From Sclerotiophoma versabilis (lineage: Eukaryota > Ascomycota > Dothideomycetes > Pleosporales > Didymellaceae): DNA of 64,000 nucleotides. Where the stretch lies: positions 1,984,001 through 2,048,000 of the forward strand of contig JAAROD010000004.1 in the NCBI GenBank assembly GCA_012274445.1, read 5' to 3'. This document shows positions 33,469 through 45,963 of this stretch, piece after piece. The position numbers and the translations under genes are program-made. A model generated the notes under the pieces. It saw only the letters and a list, made by a program, of their open reading frames with translations. It searched no databases and was not told the DNA's origin. Position 1 is the first letter of the stretch, and every line of letters begins with the position of its first letter.

Positions 33469-34086
33469 ATGCTGCTGCAATTCTTCACCATCCTTTTCGC
33501 GGTCGGCTGCATGTCTGCATTTCCGATAAAGGCTCCCCGGCAAGCGCAGGGGAGTAGTGCTTGCGATGCGTGGAAATATTCGCAGCTGCTTGGCGGGATA
33601 CAAGAAAACATGTACATCCAGCAGGAGGAACTACAAGGGTGAGCCGTCCACCACCAGCGACAGCTCAGTCTGCTCCGCACGACCTCAACATGATCTGCGC
33701 ACCTTGTCCAGACCGGCAACTAATATCTCGCCAGTCTCAATACTCTCCAATCACTTAGCGCAGCAAACGACCCCCCAAAACCGCCTGCTAACGGCGCACA
33801 ATCCAACTTCCAACTCAACCTAGCAGCCGTTCTCTCGGCTCAACAGAAAGCAATCGCAGTGCGTGAACACAACCAGAGACTCGCCGATGAGCTAGAGAGT
33901 CCATGCGCCATGGGTCTGGCAATGGTGGCGCGGTCGCAGGTCGCCGTGATGATTGATGCGAAAAGCTTAGAAGGAGGTGGTGAGAGCGACACGAAGATGT
34001 TGAATGAACTGGTGCAAAGGGTGAAAGACGCGATGGCGCTGAATGGGGAGAACTTGAAGATGGTGGGTCGTGGGTGTATAAGGTGA
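33469..34086 (+). CDS. Small secreted protein, candidate effector-like, unknown function
   Basis: Two exons, 33469-33638 and 33735-34086, joined by a canonical intron (GGGTGAGC donor, ACTAAT branch, CGCCAG acceptor) give 173 residues with consistent phase. The first 17-20 residues are a textbook signal peptide (MLLQFFTILFAVGCMSA), ending near AFPIK. The mature chain has three cysteines: Cys32 (SSACDAWKY), Cys114 (ELESPCAMG) and Cys171, three residues from the end. It is otherwise helical and Ala/Gln/Leu-rich, with QNMY-like IQENMYIQQEEL, a short PPKPPANG linker and FQLNLAAVLSAQQKAIAV. Similar small extracellular helical proteins with a CDAW-like start and C-terminal Cys are common in Dothideomycetes as I know them; this is recollection, not a search. 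No enzyme motif. Extracellular by signal peptide; no membrane span or GPI tail. Confidence 0.75.
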
Positions 34087-34546
34087 AAGCACCCTGTCTT
34101 CACCTACTGCGATAACACACCGCTTTGGCCTCGCGAAGACTGTTCTGCTATTGTGCCAGCCGCACACCAGCAGAGTAATAATAATCCGTTCAATGAACAA
34201 TAGCGTATTGACCGACCTTTGGCGCACAAGAAGCGCTTCTTCCGTCGTCAATCTTTTCTGTTTCTCCGTCGTCTCCTCCCTGTCACCCTTTTCGCTCCGT
34301 ATCATTTTGTAGGTACACTGGCGTCTGCAAAACGTCGTTCTGGAAACAGTTTACTTTCACTTCAGAACTGCCGCCCCAGCTTTCGCGCCTAGGCCTCGTC
34401 TCGCAATCTAATCCCGTCACGCGCAGCTTTATCATAACACGTCTTTCGCCTTATCTTCAAGTATCCTACCCTCACCGGTACTCACTCAACGCTGATCCAA
34501 CACTCCGTGTTGACTAGCTTTCCTCTTAATCACCTCCACCGAAGCA
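34087..34546. other. Intergenic, promoter of the 412-aa orphan
   Basis: Pyrimidine-rich leader near 34240-34300 and 34440-34520 is typical of fungal promoters. No gene seen. Confidence 0.5.
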
Positions 34547-35785
34547 ATGCCATCCCGTAGCCGCCTGACCTATGAGCGCCTAGCCCACAGCCTCGAACAC
34601 CTGCACGGCGCAGTCAAATCCCATTTCCCAGACCCCAAGGATGCTGCACGTGCACGCGCTATTCAACGCGTTATCGCTGACGCTCTCACTGCTGCTCGGA
34701 AGGGTGTGCGCGGTGCGGACGTTGTGTCGCCCGTGCGCATGAAGCGTGAGGTTGAGGCGTGTGTCGGGAGGATTCATGAGGAGTTTGAGGGGTATGAGGA
34801 GTATTCGCAGGGTGTTGATGGTGTTGATGGGAAGGGTGACTGTGGTGGGAAAGACGATTACACCGAAAGCCACGCATCCACAGGCACATATACACGCACA
34901 GAGACATACTCCTCGCCTCACCACTCAACGCAGAAACGCAGCGCCCCCGATAGTGGAAAAGAGAACACTACGCCTCCGTCGAAGACACGTCTTTCCGCCG
35001 TGAAGAGAAAAATTGTCCCTGGCCGAGATACCTGCGGTCAACTTTCAACCGCTGGAGTGGGCAAACGGATGGTTTGTGCCACATATCGCGAGCCTAAGCT
35101 TGTGTCCGCACCTTTGTCTACTCCTACGCCTACGCCCGCGTCTACAACAGTGTTTACAGCAGAACCCAAAGCAGTACCCACAGCGGACGACCAAGACCGC
35201 CGCGCCGCCGCCACCGCACTTCTCAATCTCTCCGAGCATACCCCCAAAAAGCGCTTTGTATCTGCGATTCCAGTCGCTGCGGTACGTGGTCTGCCTGGAA
35301 GGATGGGTGTGCAGACGCAGACGCAGATGCAGACGCAGCGCTCATCATCTACCTCCTCGACGCAGAATGCCGTGCAGAAGAACCAAATCCCCAGCCCTGG
35401 CGATTATGCGACGCACGTATATGCAGCAGTGCCAAAACTTCACGCTGGTTTGACAAAGGAACATGCATTCTACATGGGTGTGCGGTATGCTGTGCGTCAG
35501 TTTTCTGCGTCTGGCGGGGGTGGAGCGAACGATGGAGCGATAAGTGGAACGAACATTGAAGTGGCGACTGGAGTGGAAAGTGAAGGGATGACTGAATCTC
35601 AGATTCAAGGGAAAGACCTAGAGGCCTGGGTTGTGAGTGAGTTGGGACTTCAGGACGACATGCTTTTGGACGGGCGTCAGGATCGGGGATGCAATAGCGG
35701 GATTGCTGGCTTGAATGCAGTGTGGGACCAGGGCTGCGAGACGGGTGGTGGTATGAGTGGGAGGGGGTTTTGGGATGTTGTTTGA
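34547..35785 (+). CDS. 412-aa orphan, disordered, probably nuclear
   Basis: One exon of 412 codons from the ATG at 34547 (MPSRSRLTYERLAHSLEHL). Residues 1-85 are helical and charged and look folded; residues 90-300 are Ser/Thr/Pro-rich and disordered with KR-rich patches (KTRLSAVKRKIVPGR), a likely nuclear signal. A short TQTQMQTQ repeat lies near residue 260. The C-terminal part has YATHVYAAVPKLHAGLTKEH, which seems folded, then Gly-rich turns. No domain recognised. Codon use and the clean long frame support a real gene; function unknown. Confidence 0.72.
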   Translation: MPSRSRLTYERLAHSLEHLHGAVKSHFPDPKDAARARAIQRVIADALTAARKGVRGADVVSPVRMKREVEACVGRIHEEFEGYEEYSQGVDGVDGKGDCGGKDDYTESHASTGTYTRTETYSSPHHSTQKRSAPDSGKENTTPPSKTRLSAVKRKIVPGRDTCGQLSTAGVGKRMVCATYREPKLVSAPLSTPTPTPASTTVFTAEPKAVPTADDQDRRAAATALLNLSEHTPKKRFVSAIPVAAVRGLPGRMGVQTQTQMQTQRSSSTSSTQNAVQKNQIPSPGDYATHVYAAVPKLHAGLTKEHAFYMGVRYAVRQFSASGGGGANDGAISGTNIEVATGVESEGMTESQIQGKDLEAWVVSELGLQDDMLLDGRQDRGCNSGIAGLNAVWDQGCETGGGMSGRGFWDVV

Positions 35786-38700
35786 TGAGGTGGCAATGAG
35801 ATGTTGATGGGGAGATGATGGACGATTAAAAGTGGTGATGAGAAGTAAGTCGGCGAACGCTTTACCCACAACAACACCTGGCTAAGCGGCATGTCATATC
35901 GCCCTCTACGAGATATACGATTCTGGTATGAAAGGTGTGCATAACGTGTCAACAGTCTTGTGATGCATGGAGGAATGCCAGGTAGATAGTTTTCAAGAAC
36001 CGTATGGCGGTTTGTATACGAACACACATTGTAGAGAGATCCAGTAACACCTTAGAAGAGCCGTCTGTTACTCTTGGAGGACAATTTTTTTACACTTGAA
36101 ACCTACCTGCTACACTGAAGCCACTTAATAAGATCGCTAGAGAGACGCTACCACATATATTATGTGGTCGCTTTGTTTCTTTCCCTGAACTACTCTGCCC
36201 CATCCCGCTCTGTTATGTTCTGCTTCAATCCAGAGACTTCTTGTACTTCATGCTCCTCTTATTACAACATAATCGCAACTCGCCTCAACCCATCCAAACA
36301 ACTGATAAATAAACTCTAGCATGCTCTTGCAATATATAACAACAGGTAGCATTGCCATCACAGACCCAGCGCAGCATTGTCTGACAAATATTAAGATTTG
36401 CTAGTTATGTTAAACAGAATTTACTAACATCCAGCTGCAAAATGAATTGTGAAATGCGTATCAAAACCTGCAAGACAGACACAAACTCAGGACGACTGTT
36501 CTCCGATCGGTGGTTTCGGAGGAAGATGAAGGAACAGCATTGGAATATGGGTACAGGGCATCCATCGATTGCGGATGCTACTATAGTTGAGGACCAAAAC
36601 TCTGTGGGCGTATAGTCTGGGGACGACGTTGGAAAGGACTATAGCTTTTTTCTTTGGAATACAGGCCACACTGTGCGGTCTGTGCGGTTACACCTAATAG
36701 CGCTGTTGTGCTCTTACGGCATGCAATTTAGCTATTATGCGCAGTTTTAGACGCCTGATATAAGACAGTACGCGAAAAGGCGGCGCAGAGCTGCAAATGC
36801 TAACTGCAGAGGCTGCAGTGATTTTCTTGTTTGTGAGAAAGAAAAGACAAAGCCTTTTAGCACAAGTACGCAGGGATTAGCTCAGACCCTTATGTCACGA
36901 GGTGTACGGTAACCGGTCTTTCGGAAACTGCCCATAGCAGGGCTCGTCCCTACGCGTCTCGGCGAAGGCACTTTTGCCCTTCCCGAGCCTAACCTCGCAA
37001 AAAGCTCCTCAGCAAACATGTCGCAACGAATTTTTGTCCAGTGTCGCTCTGACCACGACCCGATCGTCATCGCCAATCTTGCTTGCCAGGATCTTTTGAA
37101 GCGCGCGTACTCCTATGACGAAGACTACGTACGGTGGGCCGGAGATTTCGACACAGTCAAACCCCAACCCACCAGGTGTCACGTTTTAATCGATTGTGCC
37201 GTTAAGAGTTACGGTGGAGATTCCGAAATCTCTCTTGTGTGCTACAAGGTTCTTTCGAAAAAGGAAGATCTGTATGGTTCTCTCTGACCTCCCGGTACGA
37301 TGTAGCGCTAACAGTAGAAGCATCTTGATCAACCCTCCAGCAGACCTCTACCATCGCCTAAAGGTTAATTATGCCTGGGGTAGAAGTGGGTCTTCTAAGC
37401 CAGCTTGAGTGGTACCTCTGCTCTGTCTTCGACTTGCTGAACCCAGATTTCGATGGTGTCAAAGCGCTTGGTGGGCGTTAGGGACTGTAGAAGCAAAGAA
37501 AGTGTAACAGCAGTAGTACGAGTTTATAATAGATATAAAGGAGCAGTATCTGCCCCATCACTCGCAAAGCAGAAGAAGCTTGCGATGGGTGTTATACTGA
37601 AGCACGCGTGTATACACACTCAAACACTACCTCACTTTTGCATCTTCATCTGCATTGCTGGCACTGTTACTACTTCCGGATTTGTTCATGTGCCGTGCTC
37701 ACAAATGCTCAGGGGCCGCGGAGTCGCAGTTGAGACTGCGTACCCCTCTTCTCTAACCATAGTTTGTATTCAGTAACACAATTCACTGCATAATATTTAT
37801 CAGCACACATGTTGAATCTAATGCTGTCGTCAGGTCTCTTGTAAGTTGCTGTTGTTGTTCGAACAGACGAAGAGTGCTGATCATTGGTGCAGGCGCAGGC
37901 TAACAGGCTCCAAAGTGAGATTGAGTCCAAACGGATTGAGTAACTTCAGGTTGCCAAGCCAGTCCCAGTACATAGGCGCCATTGCAACCAACGTACGACA
38001 TCAGGGGTTGATACTGTGCAGGCGCTGAACGCTCCGGAGATTGACTCAGCCTGTCAAGCCCCACTCGGTAAGGCACCCTTGTAATGCCCTGCGGTAGACT
38101 CAACCAGTTGATCAAATTAACAGCCGTATCGGTGATTTTGTTGTGGCTCTAAGAGACGAATGTGTGGCACAGGCACGGGGCCTTTGCATGGTTTGTAGCA
38201 TCTCTCGGCGTTATGTACCCATGGTTCATTTTGCTTATAACGACAAAACAATGAAAAGCAGTACCTCGCCGCCAAAAGACACACCATGTGCCTTGCAAGG
38301 TTCGGTTGAGGCATCAGGCAACCAAGTCTACGCAATCAGCTATCTCTGGTACATGTTTAAGTGACAGTGGCCTCAGCAAACACTATACAAATGCCTTGCA
38401 CGATGCCCTCGTATAACAGCACCACTCAATTTATTTACGAATTGGAAATTCCAGCTTTAAAAACTTTGGACATCAAAAATGTCAGAGTATGCGTATAGGA
38501 GCGCTGTCCTTCTTGGTCGCTACGCAATGCCATAAAATCGCCACAATGCACAGGTGGAATCGCGCCATTATATGGTGGAAACCGAGGAGCCAATCTGGAC
38601 CAGACAATTCTGGCTCACAGGGATCTGGCCTAGTCCAATCGGAGCGAGATGATGAGGCTCTCCTGGTTCATCTGCCTCATCACCGCCCACACATTGCCAT

Positions 38701-40197
38701 CTGATGCCACCTGGGCGCGAATAGCCAAGAGTGGTAAAGCTTCCCTAGATGACTTCGGCTTCCAGCACCTCAGGTGGATCAAACGTACGTGGACTGCATT
38801 ACACTCTGCTACAGTCCGGGCTTATCTTGTTTGTGGACATGTAGAATCTTAATCAGACAACCATGTAGCAAAAGTATAACTAGTCAGAAAGAAGGACCGT
38901 TGATAATTTTTGCTTACTACACCGCACTTTAATACTGACCGTAAGTAGATAACAATCATCAAAACCTTAACAGTTTTTGTTGAGCATAAACACATTCTCC
39001 TATTCTCCCATTCACGGGATTTTGAGGCTATCAATCGGTCAAGGCGTGTCAGTCTGCTGTGATAGATCACGAAAATACCAGCGCAACTGAGAATCCACCA
39101 GAATAGGCTCAAGGACTGAAAATCGTCGACAGGCATTGTCAAACACTCGGTAAATCAATTTCGAGCATCTCAAGAGGATTATGTTCACCAGAACTTATGC
39201 GCTATTGTGATGTTGTCGAGACACACGCTTTGAAGCCCCTCAAAAATTTATTCAGCATTCTCATCACCCTCTATTGGTAGGATGTTACATGTTCGCTAAG
39301 GCGGTGGGCACATATGTCGATGGTACACGGTAGATACAAGATGGCTGGGCAACGCAGCCATGCAGCAGCAGCCTCGTCAGGCGTTGACGTGAAGACTTGG
39401 TACAAGCATGGCATGATTACTAGCACCAGATGTCTCCAACACTGAAAAGCTGTGGCTGAGCGGTTATTGTATTTGCGCTACTCGCAGCCCAAAAAACCAT
39501 GTACAAAGCTCTATACTGTCGCTGTACTACAAAGCGTAACGTCTTCCGGCATAAACACCAGCAACAGCCTCATCCCCACGTCAGGCTAAAGGATAGGGAG
39601 CTTAGACTTTAGATTTACATCGTCAGCGTAGGTAGCGCCGAAGATAGCGTGAGCAGCTCGCCTCAATAAGAAATGGAGTATAGCTCTGACGACATGCAAT
39701 ACCAATGTCTCAATAGCAAATGGGTATTTAGTGCTGCGACACGTGACTCCCAAACTAGCATGGTAGCTGAAGTTCGGCTTGGTAGAAGTGTGCGTGCGAT
39801 TGATATATCACGGGACACAGTGAGTGAGTGTAACACACCTCGGGGATGTTTGGTTCTAGTTCTTCAGAAAACGGCACTGTCGCTGGGACACTTCAGCGTT
39901 ATGTGCCTCTCCATCGGCACTGATGACTCAGAAGATATGGCCGTTTTTTTCCGTTTTGGGCATGTCTGATGCCTAGCAAGGACTATGGCGTATGCCTATA
40001 GTGGATGCGCAAGAGCATTTCATGCGAGTGCAGCGTGCGAGTTTCCGAAATGGGCGTGTAGTTCCCAGATGGAGACAAGCGGCTTTACCCCGGGCACGTG
40101 AAGTAACTAAACATCTTTGTTAAAGATTGGCACGCGGTCGAAGTACATGAGGGATGCATTGGTGATATTCAACCAAGGCTGAACGATCACAAACCCT
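35786..40197. other. Gene-poor block, 4.4 kb
   Basis: No convincing gene over 4.4 kb, the longest such block here. Several 60-98-codon frames have true ATG starts (for example 37018-37287 plus strand, 39673-39969 plus strand, and one on the minus strand from about 39133 to 38849 with a hydrophobic stretch) but none carries a domain, intron logic or biased composition. The left end (36050-36450) is AT-rich. No inverted terminal repeat or transposase/reverse-transcriptase motif was found, so I cannot call it a relic element. Confidence 0.4.
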
Positions 40198-41977
40198 TCA
40201 ATAATTCCCATCCATGCTCATATTCGACGGAAAGGTAGGCGATTGACTACCCATATTCATGCCCGGAGGATATGTTGGCGATGTTGGAGTGGCCGAAAGA
40301 TAAGATGAGCCGTAACTGGAAGGTGCAGACATGGATCGTTCACCATGCCACTCTTCCTTCTCTTCTTCTGGGGAAGACAATTCAAGCAGCTTCTGCGGCG
40401 ACCCGACCGCCATACCGAGCTGCATCAACTTATCCTGAAGAATGCTGATAACCGCGGGGTTTCCCCCTCGGAATGAGGACAGGACTTGCGAAAGGGAGTG
40501 AATGAGGTCTCGTGGGCCGATATCGAAATGCGACTCGTGGTTCATCGAGGGCATGATGATCATGACGTCTGCTAAAGAGTTGGCAACGTCGAAGAGCTTT
40601 GACTCCTGGATGATCGTTAGTTTAGTTTTCGTGCGCGGCTTAACTCGTTGCGCATACCATCCCTGGTCCGTGGGCCTCTACGCTCTGCTGGGATAGACTG
40701 CTGAGATTTGATAAAACGTTTTGCGCAACTTGCGCTGGAAATGAGAAAGAGAACTCGTTGTCGTTATTCATGCTGCTTAGATTCGTGACGTTTAACGCAT
40801 GTTGCCATAGAAATATGCGCATCCACTGCTGTGTCATAGATATATCGGCCCGTTGCAGCTCATTCTCGAGGCTGAGCGGGGCCTCATCACTGCTGAGTTG
40901 CTGCTGAGCCAGAGCAAGTGCATTTCTGGCTGAGGAAGGATCCGCCGTAATTGTGACATCCAGGATATTGAAGAGGCGACACAGCTGTATGAATGCCGGT
41001 GTGACCGAACCATCGTTCAGGTTCTCTAGTGGTGGTAGATCCGGCGCTCGCTTCAGCGTGGTTGGTACATCGTGTTGGATCGAATGCGCTCTCTCAGTAA
41101 TGAACAGAAGCCAGTACAATCTCAAGTTCTGCTGCACCTGCTCGATGCTCATGAACTCGTAATAAGATGTTTTGTGCAGACCAAGGATATGTGCTTTCGT
41201 GATCGCTTCCCCAAGATATACCGTCGAGGCGTTCATGCGACCAATATTTGCGCAGTAGACGTGTAGGAAGAAACTGCTCAGTATCGAGAAGACGGTTGTG
41301 TGTTCCAGATGGTCCGCTTCACCGCGCGCACGCTTCGCCTCTGCCTCAAAAACACCACTGGACACACGGTAGTGCCCCTCGACTGGACTGCCCGGAACGG
41401 CATCAATGGAGAACTGACTCACAACGGCAGCCGAGATGGCGGTCGCCAGGGCATACGACTCAGCATCGTCTGGATGAGTAAGGAGACGTGCAGTTAATGC
41501 CTCGGCATCAACGACAGGCCAGATGCCGTACCCTCGTGATTGGTAGACGTCCAGATACTGAGAAATACAAGATGTCGATATCCGTTGTGGCTGGTTGTGC
41601 GTTGGTGCGAACGCTGGGCCCGATATATCGGGCCATCCCATCTGCCCGACCGCAACATCACTGATGGATGGCAGTTGTTCGACATATGGGAACTCGGTTG
41701 GACTCGGACTTCCAGGGTCGAAGCTTGCCTCGCTATTACTCCTCGAACCATCTTGACTGGTCTTGCTACGCTCTTGCAACCTTCTGATAGCCGCTTCTGT
41801 TGTTCGACGAGGTCCTTTGGGGCCAGATTTTCCATGCGTCTTCAGATAGGTACATTCCCAGCTTGCAGCCTCACACCGGGAACATGGTTGGTTGCCGTCG
41901 CAGCGCACTTTCCTGACAGAGCAAGGATCACATGCTCGCCGCGTGCCTTTGCGCGGTGCAGTACTGCCACTACTCAT
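40198..41977 (-). CDS. Zn(II)2Cys6 regulator, AmyR/MalR-like
   Basis: Exons 40658-41977 and 40198-40605 (intron with GTATGC donor, ACTAAC branch) give 575 residues. The start is the ATG at 41977 (MSSGSTAPRKGTRRACDPC); the open frame continues upstream but has no ATG. The zinc cluster is Cys16, 19, 26, 32, 35, 42 (CX2CX6CX5CX2CX6C), followed by THGKSGPKGPRR, the basic linker seen in AmyR/MalR and related sugar-responsive regulators. The Fungal_trans domain spans about residues 115-330 (GIWPVVDAEALTARLL, HILGLHKTSYYEF, LYWLLFITERAHSIQ). The C-terminal tail is Ser/Pro/Met-rich. A role in maltose, sucrose or starch use is inferred only from the zinc-cluster and linker type. Confidence 0.88.
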
Positions 41978-43528
41978 ACTCGCAGCCCAGCGACACACTT
42001 CCGCGTGACGTAACAGGAAGTGCTTGCGCGGCACCGGAACCCTTCCTTAATCCGTCATGGCACCGCTCGCCTGTAAGTCCGTCGCTCCCGTAAATATGTA
42101 AGGATGTGGGCCTACGTAGGTACGCCGGAAGTTGTGTGGGTAGAAGAGATCGGATACAAAGATGTTGAATGAGTCGTGTCACGATAGCGTTCTGTTCTTG
42201 CTTCCGGAGTGTTGTGCAAAAGGCTTGCAGCTGACGTTAAAAACAAAAGGTGGAGATGCGGCTACTTTTCGGTCGATCCTTCCCATTTCGAGCTGATCGA
42301 CGCCAACGAATCGGCGCCTCGGGGGCATGACGGCCGTCGCTGCTGAACGGCTGATAGATGTGACATGTTGGGCGGTGCACCTACCGCAGGTCCATCTGGA
42401 TCTTTAGCCTCAACCGAATTTTTCTGCTTATTACGGGAGGCCCATCGTTTGAGGCTGCGTAGATTGGCGAGAGCGGAGCGGGTGGAGAAGGGTCCTGACC
42501 TGCGTCGCACGCTGATGGGACGGCTGCAAGCCGCGGCGGAACGTTTACGATCATCGCATAGGGCTGATTGTAGGGCTTAGCAGAGATGGTGATGTTGTTG
42601 CATGGATTGCTGCATTTTCGAGAGCTGCTTGTCGGCCCTGCTACACTCATACGGAATCTTTCAACCCAGCGGTGGGTTCAGCGGACACGTGGTAGTCGCA
42701 AGGAGTGTGGCCTAAACATAGACTTGGTAAAGGCTACCTAGGTAGTAGTTGTGTCAAGGCAAGGGTCGCAGGCATGGTGACAATATTTGAGATCGTTGGT
42801 AGCGGATTTGGACTCATCCCGGCGATGAGCTAACCGTTATCAAACACACTAGGCCCTACGCCGGTCCGGCATCGTCATACGGACCCAACACAAATGCTTT
42901 ACATCCTCAGCAGTACAATTTGGACTGCATCAAATCTCGTACACTTGAGTAGGATGGTTTGCAATCTCTATGCTGATACTCATATCTGATATCCGGCTTC
43001 ATCTGGAAAGCGCAGACGAGAAGACAACCCATGGCTTATTCCCGTCAGCTGCATTGTTCAAACCATCAGCAGCTCGCATTAGCTAGATGATCTCGACGCG
43101 CGTCTCACCTCACAATTAATTCACTATAGAGTCTCGTGTTCATCTACCCATCGCCTCACTAGGGCTGTGCGTACAGATTTCGATCATTACGACACCTACA
43201 CATAAAACGGATCGCAAGTCCGGAGACGCTCGTTCTTGACGATGCGCCAGCACCAGGTGCACTCCTTGCGTCGATCAGCGTAGCGCAAGGACCAGTGCCT
43301 AAGCTTCGGTTGTATCGTCTCTCCTACATCTTGCACGTTAAGGTTCTGCATGAGCACCTCTCCTGGAATCAAAAAATCCCTCACTGCACACCGGCCATGG
43401 TAGAGTACCAAATTCACCCCCATCACAAGTAATATGAAACTGCAACCATCACGTAAACAGACATTGAAATCATTAAACTCTCGTTCATGAAATGGTATCA
43501 TGTTTCATTAACATCCTCCATCCATACC
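41978..43528. other. Intergenic between regulator and 7-TM gene
   Basis: Holds the promoter of the AmyR/MalR-like gene. A 101-codon minus frame at 43196-43501 (MIPFHEREFNDF, with CTWCWR near its end) starts 27 bp after the stop of the 7-TM gene on the same strand; most likely it is 3' UTR sequence. Nothing else recognised. Confidence 0.4.
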
Positions 43529-44590
43529 TCAAGGCCTCGCCGCCTCAAAGCTATCACTCTGATCCACCCTTGCCGAAGATATCACAACATCTTTCTGTAT
43601 TGTAATTCCTCCATGCCGCCCACTCCGCATGACTACCATTTGAATCTCGCTATCCTGGCTACCGCCAGCACCTCGTCTGCCGCTCAGCACCCCGCCTCCA
43701 CCACCCAGATGTCTACTCCCGGACCTCTCGTACATCCTAAAGTCGCTCTCCTGCTCTGAAGAACCTGGCAAAGAGGACCGCAGCTGGTTCAATATTGTAA
43801 ACTCAGTGCGCAGTTTCACCGCATACACAGCGGCTTTGTAGTACCCTTGCAAAAAGAAGAAGCCCGCATAGCACAACCCGATGAGACTACAGTCCAAACA
43901 GATAATAAAAACGTTGACAAATATCAGATGGTGCAGGACGCGTCGGGTGGTGTGTGTGTTGGTGCCGAGGAGTGCGACGTTTTGTAGGTGCCGCGCTGTT
44001 TCGCGGATGTACAGGAGTGATATGATGGTTTCTTGGATGAAGAAGGCGGCTAATTCGATTTTGTCCCATATCAGGTTTGCGGGGCCGAGTTTGCGGACCA
44101 TGTTTGGGTGACGCTGGAGGTTGTCAGTAAGTTTTTTTCGTAGTGAGATTGGTGGATGGAAGCGCACCGCCACCATGCCCAGCACGACCGTACCGAGGCC
44201 GAAGATGATGGAATTGAAGATGATCATGTAGAGGACATAGCGACCTGTCTCGAGTCTCTGGAGGACAAGATTGAGTCGTGAGTACAGCACAATGGATTGC
44301 GAGGTGACGTATGTCCACCATGCCAGATGGATGATGACGATTGCACCGTAGCTTTCCCAAATCTTGAAATCCAGCAGAACGATGAGGATAGCGTGGACAA
44401 TAATACCCCAGGAGCAAGCAAGACAAGACCAGAAGTAGAGGCTACGGCGCGTTGCTCTGGATAGCAGACGAACACTGACTTCGATACTCAGATACCAGGC
44501 GATTCCGAGAAAAGCGGCAGCTGTCATTGCCGTAGGCAACGGTGTGATGTTCGCCGTCGGCAGCGCATCGTTGTCGACTATGAAGGCCAT
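43529..44590 (-). CDS. Seven-transmembrane fungal membrane protein, function unknown
   Basis: A 353-codon frame from the ATG at 44590. Seven hydrophobic spans are visible, starting at TAAAFLGIAWYLSIEVSV and ending at CLDCSLIGLCYAGFFFL, followed by a cytosolic tail rich in Gly, Ser and Arg. Extracellular N-terminus and intracellular tail would fit a 7-TM receptor-like fold, as in several fungal families of unknown role. Conserved-looking WDKIELAAFFIQETIISLLYI lies before TM6. A 57-nt in-frame segment beginning GTGCGC at about 44172 and ending CTCCAG near 44114 could be an unspliced intron; removal would shorten one loop and remove FHPPISLRKKLTDN. Ligand unknown. Confidence 0.75.
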   Translation of the reverse strand: MAFIVDNDALPTANITPLPTAMTAAAFLGIAWYLSIEVSVRLLSRATRRSLYFWSCLACSWGIIVHAILIVLLDFKIWESYGAIVIIHLAWWTYVTSQSIVLYSRLNLVLQRLETGRYVLYMIIFNSIIFGLGTVVLGMVAVRFHPPISLRKKLTDNLQRHPNMVRKLGPANLIWDKIELAAFFIQETIISLLYIRETARHLQNVALLGTNTHTTRRVLHHLIFVNVFIICLDCSLIGLCYAGFFFLQGYYKAAVYAVKLRTEFTILNQLRSSLPGSSEQESDFRMYERSGSRHLGGGGGVLSGRRGAGGSQDSEIQMVVMRSGRHGGITIQKDVVISSARVDQSDSFEAARP

Positions 44591-45963
44591 AGCTTAGGAT
44601 CGGTATGGGGGCGGATGCATGGTGTTTGCGCTTCTCGAGTGCCAGCGGAGACTAGAACACAGATATTCGCCAACATTTCGGTCGACAAGGTTACAGATAG
44701 CGTCTTAGGAATCACAGATAGTAAGTGAACAGAGCGCGCCATGCTCATTGACCGTTGGTGGAGGCGGGTGTAAGTGCGCCCGTAATGCAGCTAGTAGGCA
44801 TAAAGCTGCACATGTCTCGCGCACGCATTGCTCGAACGGTGCAAATGCCCAAATTCACCTCCCAAGACGGGGATAGAGGCACGGGTGTGGTAATCGCACG
44901 CGAGAAGTGATTCGCTTATCAGGCCAGCAACGTCCCGCACCCTGCAATGCGCACCATGGATGTATGAGGTTTGCGCCACATCGAACGTGGGAGCTCTGCC
45001 ATTTGATGTCTAGCCGAGTGCGACTTCCCGCTGTGCAGAAACGGGATGAATGCCGACCCGTCAAACGCCAATGCCATGTGGGTGTGTGAGCGGCTGGCTG
45101 GCGTGAGGTGATCCAGAACTTTTGCTCGCGAAGAGGGCTGCGACCTACCTGGTGAGGGTTGGGCGAGCGAGTCGCGTGCCTCTACAGAGATGTTCCACAT
45201 GCCTCGGCAAAGCTCTTATCGATACTCTTGTACCTTAAACAAGATACTATGAGCTGCGATAATCAGTGATGATATCGCTTTGGAGCCAAGCAGTAGAAGG
45301 CCTGGAAGACGTTGGTCGACTTTGAGAAAAGAAGTGAACTCTATATACAAGTGCAGATATTGACGCTAAGGCATGAGCGTTAGCTGTTTACGGAGCTCGT
45401 TTGCAAACTTCAATGCTACACAGCATCATCTCAAGAGTTCGAACCTTACTGATCGCGCATCAGATCCTGGCATCGTCCTCGGGAGGTCGATGACATGCAA
45501 TTAGGATCTTCAAATCCAGGTTTTCCGTCTGTGTCCAGGGGAACCCTGAAGCCTGTAGACCTCGCAGAATCATTTGTAACATCTATAGGTGCAAAATTTT
45601 AGGAAGTACGGTTCATGTCGCAGCAAATCTATCATCTTTGGATCATTCCTTGGAAGTCGCAACTACAGATCAAAGTAGAACGAGAGAACGTTTGTTTATT
45701 GCGGAGGTAGCGATATCTGATTGGCTGTACCGGTAAGCCACGCACGGACTTCTATAATGTTGACGCCGAAGCTCTGATGAGCGCTGCCAGCAGCAGGAAC
45801 ATCACCATATCACCACACAACAAGCTCCAAACTGCTCCCCGAACCAAGCCCATTCGAATACTACGCATCATTTAGAACGTGCGCAACACAAACTCCAGCC
45901 ACATTTCTGCCACCCGCGCAACCACCTTTCTCGCCCAAAACACATCCACACCACACCACCACA
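44591..45963. other. Intergenic between 7-TM gene and LSM8
   Basis: Divergent spacer of 1.37 kb. No coding exon recognised; short frames on both strands. Confidence 0.5.

Noticed and set aside
36870..36960. A box-like GATTAGCTCAG suggesting a tRNA
   Set aside because: No matching B box or cloverleaf arms could be paired around it.
43196..43501. 101-codon frame after the 7-TM gene
   Set aside because: Lies 27 bp after the stop on the same strand; most likely 3' UTR.
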